This document shows, one piece after another, positions 8,635 through 17,053 of a stretch of DNA of 64,000 nt. The position numbers were made by a program, and so were the translations under genes. Where the stretch lies: positions 1 to 64,000 of the forward strand of contig CAYSQA010000001.1 in the NCBI GenBank assembly GCA_964433225.1, written 5' to 3'. Each line of letters starts with the position of its first letter. Position 1 is the stretch's first letter. The stretch comes from CG2-30-36-39 sp964433225. Lineage in GTDB: Bacteria; Patescibacteriota; Microgenomatia; UBA1400; PJMF01. Below the pieces are notes generated by a model. It did not search any database and was not told the DNA's origin. It saw only the letters and a program-made list of their open reading frames with translations.

Positions 8635-8780
8635 TCATTTTAACCTCTGGTAATAAAAAAAGCAAGCCAATAAAAATTATTTTACAAGGATGTAGTTTGA
8701 GAATAACTAAAGCAAGGAATGCTAGAGTAAAAATGCCAAGTCTCTAATCCTATATTTTGGATACAAGGGATGATAAAAGC

Positions 8781-8809
8781 TTGCAAAAATCGAAATCATT
8801 ATTTATAAT
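8781..8809 (+). promoter_or_regulatory. Strong plus-strand promoter upstream of the lipoprotein-like gene
   Basis: TTGCAA (8781-8786), 17-base spacer, TATAAT (8804-8809). Predicted start near 8816, immediately before the palindrome at 8823-8846. A second -10-like TACAAT lies at 8866-8871, closer to the gene. The spacer 8637-8780 shows nothing else recognisable. Confidence 0.6.
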
Positions 8810-8822
8810 AATCTTTTAGGCT

Positions 8823-8852
8823 CTGATCTAGATAGATATAGATCAGTTTTTT
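8823..8852 (+). terminator. Hairpin with T6 tail (attenuator, terminator or operator)
   Basis: Perfect 8-bp stem CTGATCTA / TAGATCAG (8823-8830, 8839-8846) followed by six T. It has the form of an intrinsic terminator, yet no plus-strand gene ends before it and it starts only a few bases after the predicted start site. It may limit expression of the gene at 8890 or be a repressor-binding palindrome. Confidence 0.55.
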
Positions 8853-8889
8853 AGCAGTTAATTTATACAATAGAAGAAACTCAAACAAT

Positions 8890-10755
8890 ATGCCTAAAAA
8901 AATTTTTGATAATTCACAATTTTCTCGTAATAAAGGTTTTGATAAACAATGGAGACAAGAAGGTCTAGAAAGACTGAATGTTCCCTTTGACCAAGTTAAA
9001 GCCTTAGCTACTGGCGGTTGGCAAGAGCTCCAAAACCAATTTTGGAAAATTGAGGCCGTTATGCAACCAGCAGACATGGAGTTCGCTAATGCTGTGGTAA
9101 CCGGCTCTATCGGTCAAAATGAATATCAAAAAAGAATTGCCGGTTTTGCCCCAGAACGCAGAAATCTGATTCTTTATTTGCTCCTAATCCTTGTGACTAT
9201 GTCATTTCTGGTAAGTTGTGCCGCTCCCATTGATGGAACTCCAACAGACGTAATTTCCCCACCTACTGCCTATGTAGAAAACCAACCAACAGATAATCCT
9301 CCAGCCATAGAATCAACCGCTACTGCTTTTGCTGATCTAGATATTGACTACGGTGACTTTACTGGTTTTGAGCCAATTGTTGATCCAATTTTAGAAAGCT
9401 ACTGGCAAAAAATTATCGCTAGTGGGGTAGCATCACCACTGGGTATCGATGTAAGTGATGTTACTTCAGATAATATTTTAGTCAAAGTCAAGCCTGGTAA
9501 TGGCTATGATAATGATACTTATTTTACTATTTCTAATATCCCTGGCCATGAAGGGGAAGTCATGACTGTTTCTCTAGCTGGTGTTAATCGAGTAGCTGGT
9601 GGAACTGCAGTCAGACTAGCCCTTGGAGTTAACGGTTTGCCGGTTGGAGTCGATATAGAGAACAATGTAGTCGGTTATATCGATGAAACTGGCCAATGGG
9701 TGGCTGGCTCTATCGAGCTTGCTCCAAGTTTACCAGGCACTCCAGCCGAACCAGAACCAACTCCAGCGGAAGTTGATTACTTTGACATGAGTCCAGAAGA
9801 GAGGTTGGAGCAATCCCAAGGATTTGTGGAACAAGCTAATGGTTATAGTGGAGAAGTTAGTTTTGTAGCAGATCAATGGGCACAGCATGGCTACAGAGCT
9901 CCTTTTTGGTGGTCTCCCAGACTTGATCAATGGGCCACAACATCAGAATTTACAACTGGGATCGGTGGCGTTGATGAGGCTGAATTAGATAAAACAGGGG
10001 AATCTTTTTATGTAGCAGCAGCTGGTTGGGAAAATCCAGATGGAAGCTTGGTAATGATTCATCCAGAAACTGGAGCAACCATTAACTTTCCAGCAACAGT
10101 AAATTTTCCAGGATTAGGTAGAATCTCGATTAGAGATTTAATGAATATGAGTCCTGAAGAAATAAATAACGCAGCAATTGATTCAACTTTGGTGGCGGTA
10201 GGAGATCCAAATGAAGATCTTTATAAAATGCAGGAAGTGATGAGAGTAAAAGGAACTGCTTTCCCCGGGTTTGTTATAGAAACTAGAAATTTGTTCCCAC
10301 TTTCAAGTGCAGTAGGTAATGATATTCCAGAAAGGTCTGGCTCAATTTTAGAAGATCCTGCAGACATGGTAGTCATGCCTATTTTTAATCCGGAGACAGG
10401 TGATTTCATGCTCTGGGCAATTGTTCAAAGAGGTCAACTAGCTTCCGTTGCTGAATTTATGTCTCAAAACGGTAGCTATCGTTATGATTTTATTAGATTT
10501 GGTAATAATGCTTTTGGTTCTAATGGCAGCAATTTTGGTATTTTTATGGAATATTCAGGAGATAATAAAGGGCTAGCATATTATCGAGGAGGTGGAGATC
10601 AAACTGTTGATGGCAATGACCAAGGAATGGGAGACATTGACACTATCATAAGATTAATGAATGCCAGAACTGAAGCAGAAATACTATCAATTCTAGCTGA
10701 ACAAGGCATTATTTGGTCTGTGCCTTCAGCTGTTTTATACGAAGTTGGTCAATAA
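8890..10755 (+). CDS. Membrane-anchored or lipoprotein-like surface protein with internal lipobox
   Basis: 621-residue protein of no family I recognise. Residues 1-95 are soluble and polar. A hydrophobic segment with a lipobox-like end (LILYLLLILVTMSFLVSC) follows, then a Pro/Thr-rich linker and a large extracytoplasmic region. A second linker (LPGTPAEPEPTPAE) separates two parts. The C-terminal part has motifs such as WWSPRLDQW and GSNFGIFMEYSGDNKG. If Cys is lipidated, the N-terminal domain would stay in the cytoplasm, an unusual layout; alternatively a downstream start is used. ATG 8890 follows a TACAAT box by 18 bases. Confidence 0.6.
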   Translation: MPKKIFDNSQFSRNKGFDKQWRQEGLERLNVPFDQVKALATGGWQELQNQFWKIEAVMQPADMEFANAVVTGSIGQNEYQKRIAGFAPERRNLILYLLLILVTMSFLVSCAAPIDGTPTDVISPPTAYVENQPTDNPPAIESTATAFADLDIDYGDFTGFEPIVDPILESYWQKIIASGVASPLGIDVSDVTSDNILVKVKPGNGYDNDTYFTISNIPGHEGEVMTVSLAGVNRVAGGTAVRLALGVNGLPVGVDIENNVVGYIDETGQWVAGSIELAPSLPGTPAEPEPTPAEVDYFDMSPEERLEQSQGFVEQANGYSGEVSFVADQWAQHGYRAPFWWSPRLDQWATTSEFTTGIGGVDEAELDKTGESFYVAAAGWENPDGSLVMIHPETGATINFPATVNFPGLGRISIRDLMNMSPEEINNAAIDSTLVAVGDPNEDLYKMQEVMRVKGTAFPGFVIETRNLFPLSSAVGNDIPERSGSILEDPADMVVMPIFNPETGDFMLWAIVQRGQLASVAEFMSQNGSYRYDFIRFGNNAFGSNGSNFGIFMEYSGDNKGLAYYRGGGDQTVDGNDQGMGDIDTIIRLMNARTEAEILSILAEQGIIWSVPSAVLYEVGQ

Positions 10756-10766
10756 AAATCATTGTC

Positions 10767-10796
10767 TTGCAAGTCAGTTTGATTTCTTGCTAGAAT
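10767..10796 (+). promoter_or_regulatory. Promoter directly abutting a GTG start
   Basis: TTGCAA (10767-10772), 18-base spacer, TAGAAT (10791-10796). The GTG start at 10803 is 6 bases after the -10 box, at the predicted transcription start, so the mRNA would be leaderless. Confidence 0.55.
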
Positions 10797-10802
10797 GAAC
10801 TA

Positions 10803-11462
10803 GTGATTGATACTCAACCTGAATACCAGGTAAATATTGGGAAGGCAAAAAGTAATAAGAAAGAAATCATTTTTTTCGTTGTTTCTTTATTGTTTTTTGT
10901 GGGAATTTTGGCAACTTATGTTTTCTTTTTTCTAAAAAAGGACAAATATACTCTTGAGTATAAAGATGTGCCAAGACCAGATACTGAGTTTTATTCTCTT
11001 GACCCTGCTACCAAAGAAATCACCAAAATTGACCAAGAGCCAGTCGATACAATCATCACTGATCTCAAACTAGATGATAACCCAGAAGAATTTAGGCCAG
11101 AAGGAGTAATTCTAAAAGGCTATTTTGATCGTTATGATCAAAATTCTGGGCTCCTAACCTTCAAAAACCAATTTTTAAAAGCTCAAACTTTACAACTTTT
11201 AGAACTTAATGCCTCCAAGATTAACGATTTTTACTGTTGGCCTACCACTGCTCCTAATAGTGACGTCGATATTAGAAATGTTGAACTCGGGCTTTCATCT
11301 CCAAATTCGATTATTTATCATCCTGATGAAACAATAAAACCATTAACAGCAATTAATAGTGTTAGTGAAAATGCCTACCTAATCGTGCAATTAGAAAACG
11401 AGTATGATATTGGCAAAACAAATTTTGTTAGGAAATTAATTGTAGTGGATTGTCAGTTATAA
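10803..11462 (+). CDS. Hypothetical membrane-anchored protein
   Basis: 219 residues with a basic N terminus, one membrane helix (about residues 19-40, EIIFFVVSLLFFVGILATYVFFF) and a polar extracytoplasmic domain ending in NFVRKLIVVDCQL. No family recognised. The GTG start is chosen because no in-frame ATG precedes the helix and because the promoter -10 ends 6 bases before it. The stop lies just before the next gene, so it is probably cotranscribed with the two large surface proteins. Confidence 0.65.
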   Translation: MIDTQPEYQVNIGKAKSNKKEIIFFVVSLLFFVGILATYVFFFLKKDKYTLEYKDVPRPDTEFYSLDPATKEITKIDQEPVDTIITDLKLDDNPEEFRPEGVILKGYFDRYDQNSGLLTFKNQFLKAQTLQLLELNASKINDFYCWPTTAPNSDVDIRNVELGLSSPNSIIYHPDETIKPLTAINSVSENAYLIVQLENEYDIGKTNFVRKLIVVDCQL

Positions 11463-11464
11463 AA

Positions 11465-13321
11465 ATGAAAAAGATTTTAAAATTATTAGTTGGTTCATTA
11501 GTCTTTGTCTCTGTTTGGGGGGTGGTTTTAACCAATCAACATATTTTTGACCTAATCCCTGTTGTAAAAGCCGCTTGTTCCAGTGCCAATTGTGGTGGAG
11601 GAAAATGTCCTGGTGGTTGCCCTGGAATGGTTTATGGAATAGAGTATGGAGGTTGTTTTAGTGGGGAAAATGCTGGTTCACTATCCTGTGATGGATCAAG
11701 TACTAATACTTGTGCAGGTCAACCTAATGACACAGTCCCTTGCCCAGACGAATGTCCCAACCCTTGTACCTGTAATCCTCTTCTTGATGCCTACTGTACT
11801 TGTAATCCCAACCATGATAATGCTGGCTGCAATCTTTCTAATGCCTGGAGTGGTGTCTGTTTTGAAGGTAATTCAAATACCGGTTGTATCAATGGACAAA
11901 GATGTACTACGGTAAATGATGGCTCTCAATGTTATGAGACAACTGTTGATGTCTACTGCTGTGACTCACCAGCACCAACCTCCCCCCCAGCTGATCCAAA
12001 TCCAACTTCACCACCTCCTCCAGGAGCCACTACGGCTCCCACCGCCACACCTACCCCAATCAGACAGTTTCAAGGTAACTTTTACGAAGATGCGAGTGCT
12101 ACTGTCAGTGGGCTAGGAGGTACCGATAATCTCTGTACTGGCTCAACAGCTAATCCAGTTTTTGTTACCACCGATGCCCCAGGCTCCACCGTAAGAGCAA
12201 CCAGAACTGGAGAAACAGCTAACGGTACTTTAGTTGCTTCTAGTTATGTTACTTTTGTCAACACCTCTAATTCTGACTACACCGTCGCTTTACAACTACC
12301 ATTCCCACCTCCAGATCCAAATAATGCTTGGCAATGTGCTTGCAATGCTGATCCAGGAGATCCTTACCGCTGTTTATACACCAATCGACAGCCTTCTAAT
12401 CTGGTTAACGTCAACTTTTTCTTAAAAAGAGCCAATGTGGCTGAAACTGCCTGGTTCCAAACTTTGGGTGGTAGCTCTTGGGCAGCCAACAGCATTGAAT
12501 CGATTATCCCTGCTTCAACTTGTACACCACCCAACTGTACACCAGCCCTAATTGCTAGTGATCCCAATGGCACCGCTGATAGTGCTGGTTTTCCTCTCAC
12601 CCAAAATGGTTCGATCATTACTAGTGTGACTGGTGGAACCTACATTCACGAGACTGATTCTAGAACTACAGCTGCTCAAGGCCAAGCCACTGGCGTGACC
12701 GTCCCCACAGAAAACTATGACTACTTTTATGACAAACTAGATGACCAAGTCCAAGTATTATCAAGTTCTGACAAACCAATTGTCGGTACAGAGTTGGCAG
12801 TTTTTAAATACACTGGCAACTTGACTATTGATCAAACCAGTCCTTGGAATTTGGCCAACACTGAAAAAATCGTTGTTTTTATTGATGGTAACCTGACCAT
12901 TGATGATACAGTGGCTGGTGAAAATCGCTTAATTACTGTTGCCAAAGGAGGAGACGCTTTCTTGATGTTCGTAGCCAGCGGCGACATTACCGTTACAGCT
13001 AATGTTGGTTACAGTAATATCTTTACTGACCCAACTCAAGCTAACATTAGTAATATTGAAGGTGTTTTTGTCGCTGACGGAATCTTGACTATAGATGGTC
13101 AAGCCAATACAACCGATAGAAAATTCATTGGAGCAGGAACATTTGTGGGGTGGAGTGGAGTTAGCTTGAATCGTGATTTTGACGATGGAACTGACCCTGC
13201 CCTCAATGATAATGCTGCTACGGAGACATTTATCTTCAGACCAGACCTCTTGGTTAACGCTCCCAAACCAATTAAATCAGCCCAAATGACCTGGAGAGAA
13301 GTAGAACCTAGCTTCCAGTAA
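11465..13321 (+). CDS. Secreted Cys-rich surface protein, paralog A
   Basis: 618 residues from ATG 11465; an upstream in-frame TTG at 11450 is less likely. An N-terminal signal or anchor helix (MKKILKLLVGSLVFVSVWGVVL) is followed by a Cys-rich module of about 130 residues (CSSANCGGGKCPGGCPG and several CxC pairs) and a Pro/Thr linker (about 170-200). The C-terminal domain of about 420 residues begins QFQGNFYEDA. This last domain is repeated as the whole mature part of the next gene. Shared signatures are PPPDPNNAWQCAC, NLTIDDT, FIGAGTFVGW and FIFRPDLLVNAPKPIKSAQMTWRE. Family unknown; the pilin context suggests a surface or pilus-associated role. Confidence 0.65.
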   Translation: MKKILKLLVGSLVFVSVWGVVLTNQHIFDLIPVVKAACSSANCGGGKCPGGCPGMVYGIEYGGCFSGENAGSLSCDGSSTNTCAGQPNDTVPCPDECPNPCTCNPLLDAYCTCNPNHDNAGCNLSNAWSGVCFEGNSNTGCINGQRCTTVNDGSQCYETTVDVYCCDSPAPTSPPADPNPTSPPPPGATTAPTATPTPIRQFQGNFYEDASATVSGLGGTDNLCTGSTANPVFVTTDAPGSTVRATRTGETANGTLVASSYVTFVNTSNSDYTVALQLPFPPPDPNNAWQCACNADPGDPYRCLYTNRQPSNLVNVNFFLKRANVAETAWFQTLGGSSWAANSIESIIPASTCTPPNCTPALIASDPNGTADSAGFPLTQNGSIITSVTGGTYIHETDSRTTAAQGQATGVTVPTENYDYFYDKLDDQVQVLSSSDKPIVGTELAVFKYTGNLTIDQTSPWNLANTEKIVVFIDGNLTIDDTVAGENRLITVAKGGDAFLMFVASGDITVTANVGYSNIFTDPTQANISNIEGVFVADGILTIDGQANTTDRKFIGAGTFVGWSGVSLNRDFDDGTDPALNDNAATETFIFRPDLLVNAPKPIKSAQMTWREVEPSFQ

Positions 13322-13327
13322 AAATAT

Positions 13328-14656
13328 ATGCTGAAAATCATCTTGTTACTGAGTTTTTTCTTCAGCTCGTTTTCCATGGCCAAAGCTGGAACTTTTGCTG
13401 GTCAACTGTACGAAGATCCCAATGCAATGCCGATGGGATTGGGTGGATCAGATAACAAATGTGATGGTAGCTTGGCAACCGAAGTCTCTGGAGCCGGCTT
13501 TAAAGTTAAATCTACCAGATCAGGTGAAACAGATCATGGTTTTTTCATGGGTGCTACATATAACATCACCACTGGCACCTCAAACGCTGATTACACCGTT
13601 ATTCTAGATTTACCTTATCCACCGCCAGACCCAGCTAACGCCTGGCAATGCGCATGCAGTGCTAATCCTCTGGATCCTTATCAATGTGTTTATACCAACC
13701 AAGACCCCACTACTCTAGAATCACTTAATTTTTTTATCAAGCGAGCTAATGCCAATAATAATGCTTGGTGGCAAATCTTGGGCGGCAATATTTTTTCTAA
13801 ACAAAATATCCAAAGTTATATTCCAAACTCGGAATTACCTGGTTATTGTAATAATACTCCTGGCTGTACTCCAGCCCTCATTGACATGAATCCTGGCTTT
13901 ACTCTGGAAAGCCCTGGTTTTGCTTTTACTCTGGATGGCTCAGTGTTGACCTACCAAAATCCAGCCTCAATCTTTTTACATACTAATGACAGTCGAAGTA
14001 ATGCTCTACAAGCCACCGCTTTATCAACTAATATTCCAGAAGAAAACTATGCCTTCTTCTTTAAAAAAGTCGCCGATAAAGTTGTTCCTTTGCCCAGCTC
14101 ACAAAAACCAGTGCCTAGCCAAAACCCCGGCATCTATCTTCATGAAGGCAATCTAACCATTAATGAGTTAAACTCCTGGCAAGTCACTAACACTGAACAA
14201 ATCATTGTTTTTATTAATGGCAGTTTATTTATTGATGATACAAGCGCTAGTGAACAAAGAATCATTACTGTTGAGCCTGGAGGAACTGGGTTTTTAGCCT
14301 TTTTTGTCAAAAATAACATTGTGATTTCAACTAATGTTGGTTATTCAGATATCTATACTAATCCTCATAATCCTAATGTAGCTTTAGTAGAAGGAGTTTA
14401 CCTGACAGATGGTGTTATTAGTGTCGAAGGAATAACAGAGTCTCAAGACAAAAAATTTATTGGTGCGGGCTCATTTGTAGGGTGGGGAGGCATTAGGTTG
14501 GGTCGAAGTTTCGCTGTCCCAGGGGATAACTCACTTAATAACCAAAGCCCTGCAGAAGTGTTCATTTTCCGCCCAGATTTTTTGGTCAATACCCCCAAAG
14601 AAATTAAATCAGCTCACTTTTACCTTAGAGAACTTCAACCAAAAACTATACAATGA
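13328..14656 (+). CDS. Secreted surface protein, paralog B
   Basis: 442 residues: a signal peptide (MLKIILLLSFFFSSFSMAKA) followed directly by the domain shared with the preceding protein, without its Cys-rich module or linker. Aligned signatures are GTFAGQLYEDP, PPPDPANAWQCACSANPLDPYQCVYTN, ERIITVEPGG-like core segments, FIGAGSFVGWGGI and FIFRPDFLVNTPKEIKSAHFYLRE. The tandem arrangement implies duplication. The stop overlaps the ATG of the following minor pilin by four bases, tying these proteins to the pilus gene set. Confidence 0.65.
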   Translation: MLKIILLLSFFFSSFSMAKAGTFAGQLYEDPNAMPMGLGGSDNKCDGSLATEVSGAGFKVKSTRSGETDHGFFMGATYNITTGTSNADYTVILDLPYPPPDPANAWQCACSANPLDPYQCVYTNQDPTTLESLNFFIKRANANNNAWWQILGGNIFSKQNIQSYIPNSELPGYCNNTPGCTPALIDMNPGFTLESPGFAFTLDGSVLTYQNPASIFLHTNDSRSNALQATALSTNIPEENYAFFFKKVADKVVPLPSSQKPVPSQNPGIYLHEGNLTINELNSWQVTNTEQIIVFINGSLFIDDTSASEQRIITVEPGGTGFLAFFVKNNIVISTNVGYSDIYTNPHNPNVALVEGVYLTDGVISVEGITESQDKKFIGAGSFVGWGGIRLGRSFAVPGDNSLNNQSPAEVFIFRPDFLVNTPKEIKSAHFYLRELQPKTIQ

Positions 14657-15219
14657 GCGTTGTAATGAAAAAGCTATTGAAACAGACCCAAGGCTTCACT
14701 CTCTTAGAATTACTGATTGTGGCTGGTCTTTCAGTGTTGGTCATGTTAACTGTCACCACCATGTTTCTGACTTTTATTATTACTTCGAAAAAATCAAATT
14801 TAAAACAAAAAGTTCACAATGAAGGTCAAGTTGCGTTAAGTAAAATCGAGTTTATTTTGCGAAACTCACAAAAATTAGTGGCAGGCTTAGATGGGGCAAC
14901 TGTCTGCAACAATGATCCAGATACACCTATGAGCAATATTGCCGTTCAAGGTTTAGATGGTTATGTGACCACTCTTCAAAGCTATCCATTAGAAGCTGGT
15001 CAACTCGCCTCATACTCTACCGCCATTAATGACTACTATTATCTAACCTCAGAAGAAACAACTTTATCGAATCTCAGATTCATTTGTTTGACTGGTGGAG
15101 AAGAGAATACTTATTATGTCAGCACTTCCTTTGACCTTAAAATCGGCTCAGGAACAACAAACAATAAAGAGACAGCTGTGGAGAGTTTCCAAACCGGAAT
15201 TACTCTGAGAAACAATTAA
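14653..15219 (+). CDS. Type IV minor pilin (PilW-like prepilin)
   Basis: 188 residues with a class III prepilin leader: KQTQG followed by FTLLELLIVAGLSVLVMLTVTTMF, with Glu at mature position 5. PilD would cleave after the Gly. The overlapping ATGA with the preceding gene favours the ATG at 14653, although MKKLL at 14665 is possible. The globular part has two Cys residues (VCNN and FICL) that could pair. It is convergent with, and overlaps by four bases, the minor pilin on the other strand. Confidence 0.78.
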   Translation: MSVVMKKLLKQTQGFTLLELLIVAGLSVLVMLTVTTMFLTFIITSKKSNLKQKVHNEGQVALSKIEFILRNSQKLVAGLDGATVCNNDPDTPMSNIAVQGLDGYVTTLQSYPLEAGQLASYSTAINDYYYLTSEETTLSNLRFICLTGGEENTYYVSTSFDLKIGSGTTNNKETAVESFQTGITLRNN

Positions 15220-15701
15220 TCCCAACGACGAAAAACTTGAACTATTTCTACATCTTTGACGTTATCATTAGTCACCCAAGACATAGTCATCACCACTCTT
15301 ACCTGTGGATTATTGGGATCTGTTTCATCCACCGTCACGATTGCTTCTCTGATAAACTCTTGACCAGAAATAACAATCGTATCATCGCTTCCACAAGCCC
15401 CTCTCGTAAACTCTCCAAATGGTTCTGGTAAGTCTTTAAAACAATAAACAGTATTGGTGCGAAAAGTATTAATAAACGACTCCCACCCCAATAAGGTTCT
15501 TTCTCGACGAAAAACCTCCATAGCTTCCTGAGCCCGCTTGACTGCTTGGGATCGATACTCAGATTCAGCATTGGTTTTCAGTGATAAAGTTAAACCAGCC
15601 ACAATACTAGTTAAAACCAGAGCCATCACTCCAGTTGCAACAATAATTTCTATCAAACTTGAGCCTTGCTGATTAAGAAATTTTTTTAGCCTCATAACCA
15701 T
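15216..15701 (-). CDS. Type IV minor pilin (PilV-like prepilin)
   Basis: 161 residues. The prepilin site is NQQGSSLIEIIVATGVMALVLTSIVAG, with Gly at -1 and Glu at position 5, although mature residue 1 is Ser instead of Phe or Met. PilV-type features include the helix QAVKRAQEAMEVFRRER. Last gene of the minus-strand pilus operon; its start overlaps the stop of the preceding prepilin gene by ten bases. Confidence 0.78.
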   Translation of the reverse strand: MVMRLKKFLNQQGSSLIEIIVATGVMALVLTSIVAGLTLSLKTNAESEYRSQAVKRAQEAMEVFRRERTLLGWESFINTFRTNTVYCFKDLPEPFGEFTRGACGSDDTIVISGQEFIREAIVTVDETDPNNPQVRVVMTMSWVTNDNVKDVEIVQVFRRWD

Positions 15702-16207
15702 CCTCCAGGGCTAAACCTACCTTCTCGATAAAGAGTAAAAGCATAACTGTGACTGTCATTAGTCACAGTAATTTCCTGACTAGCCACCCCTCCTGGTAAA
15801 TCAACCCCAGCATGAAGCACCCTAAAGGTAAAATCTAGGTTGGGGGAAACAACCACCCCATCTGCCAACCGATATTCAGTTGCTTCATTTGCTGTCCCAA
15901 CTGTACAATCAGCCTGTAAAAAAACGGTAGTGACATTACCACTTTGAGCAGAAGTAATTTTATAACCATTCAACTGTTCACAACCATTTAAGTTGCCAGC
16001 ATTAGCCTCTGATGAGGCTCGTTGAAAAATAGTTTTGAGTTCATCAACGGCATTACTTACGTTTCTTTGATCTAAATAATCAAGAAAAAAAGCAATCGCT
16101 CCACTCAACAATATCAAAGTAATTGCCACTGTGACCAATAGTTCAATCAGGGTAAAGCCAAGCTGTCGATAGAGGTGGCCAAAGTTATTGTTATATGTTT
16201 TTAACAC
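15692..16207 (-). CDS. Type IV prepilin (GspH/FimT-like)
   Basis: 171 residues with leader MLKTYNNNFGHLYRQLG and mature start FTLIELLVTVAITLILLSGAIAFF (Glu5 present). The helix continues into AVDELKTIFQRASSEANAGN, typical of GspH/FimT minor pilins. Two Cys residues (CEQL and DCTVG) could form a disulphide. It probably joins the tip complex that primes pilus assembly. Confidence 0.75.
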   Translation of the reverse strand: MLKTYNNNFGHLYRQLGFTLIELLVTVAITLILLSGAIAFFLDYLDQRNVSNAVDELKTIFQRASSEANAGNLNGCEQLNGYKITSAQSGNVTTVFLQADCTVGTANEATEYRLADGVVVSPNLDFTFRVLHAGVDLPGGVASQEITVTNDSHSYAFTLYREGRFSPGGWL

Positions 16208-16213
16208 TGCGGT

Positions 16214-16618
16214 TTAAGGATTTTGTACCGAATAAATAGTATCATCTGGTTCCAAAGTAGCTTCCAAAGTAAAACCAGCAGCCTCTGTAGAGTTACAGGT
16301 TCCAGATGGAGTATAGGTATAAAGAGGATTAGTCTCTGAACCCAGAGGATCAAAAGGAATATCAGTAGTATAAGCACTAATCGTTGCTAGCATTTCTAAA
16401 TAACTAGCAGACGATGGATAACAACCATTATCACTTCGATACAAAACCAGTTGTTGTCTCACTGATTGTAAATCAGTTTTTCTCTTAGCATTACGACTAC
16501 TCTGAGTGGCCTGACGATAACTAATCAAGGCAATCGTCGTTAAAACAATCATAATAGTTGCTACCACTAATAACTCAATCATCGAAAAACCAGCTGTTAA
16601 AGTATTTTTTTTCTTCAT
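16214..16618 (-). CDS. Type IV prepilin (GspG-like)
   Basis: 134 residues. The leader MKKKNTLTAG precedes FSMIELLVVATIMIVLTTIALISYRQ, with the conserved Glu5. The segment SRNAKRKTDLQSVRQQLVLYRSDNGCYPS resembles the alpha1-C region of small GspG/PilE-type pilins. Two Cys residues lie in the C-terminal half. It overlaps the preceding prepilin gene by four bases. Confidence 0.78.
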   Translation of the reverse strand: MKKKNTLTAGFSMIELLVVATIMIVLTTIALISYRQATQSSRNAKRKTDLQSVRQQLVLYRSDNGCYPSSASYLEMLATISAYTTDIPFDPLGSETNPLYTYTPSGTCNSTEAAGFTLEATLEPDDTIYSVQNP

Positions 16619-17049
16619 TGTAAGTTAGTTAAACAATAATACGTTCCTGCTGATGTAAAATTACAGGTACTAGCAGTCGGGACATCAGCATTCCCAGAAC
16701 TACTCTCCATGTTGGCACAAATACAATAGCTATCAGCAGCACACCCGGTTGAAGTATTGTAAACATAATCTCCAGAGCTCTTGGGATCTTCTGGTAATCC
16801 TCCAGGCATTAAAGCTCCAGAACCGTCATCATAGGTTGCCATCGTACTACAATCAGCATAACTATTATTGGCAGCCTTATACTGTTCAAAAGCATCTTGC
16901 ATGGCTTTAACATCACCTCTTCTTCTTGAGTCACGACCTTTTTTCTGGACCGTAGTAAAAGCCACTGTTCCCAGAGCAATTAAAATTCCAATGATTGAGA
17001 TAACTACCAATAACTCTAATAAACTAAAACCGGCTTGTTTTTTTTTCAT
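16615..17049 (-). CDS. Type IV prepilin (GspG-like, Cys-rich)
   Basis: 144 residues. Leader MKKKQAG, then FSLLELLVVISIIGILIALGTVAFTTVQ with Glu5. The alpha1 continuation KKGRDSRRRGDVKAMQDAFEQYKAANNSY is typical of pseudopilin GspG-like proteins. The globular half holds six Cys residues (CSTM, CAADSYCIC, CNFTS, CLTN), pointing to disulphide stabilisation outside the membrane. Confidence 0.78.
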   Translation of the reverse strand: MKKKQAGFSLLELLVVISIIGILIALGTVAFTTVQKKGRDSRRRGDVKAMQDAFEQYKAANNSYADCSTMATYDDGSGALMPGGLPEDPKSSGDYVYNTSTGCAADSYCICANMESSSGNADVPTASTCNFTSAGTYYCLTNLQ

Positions 17050-17053
17050 AATG

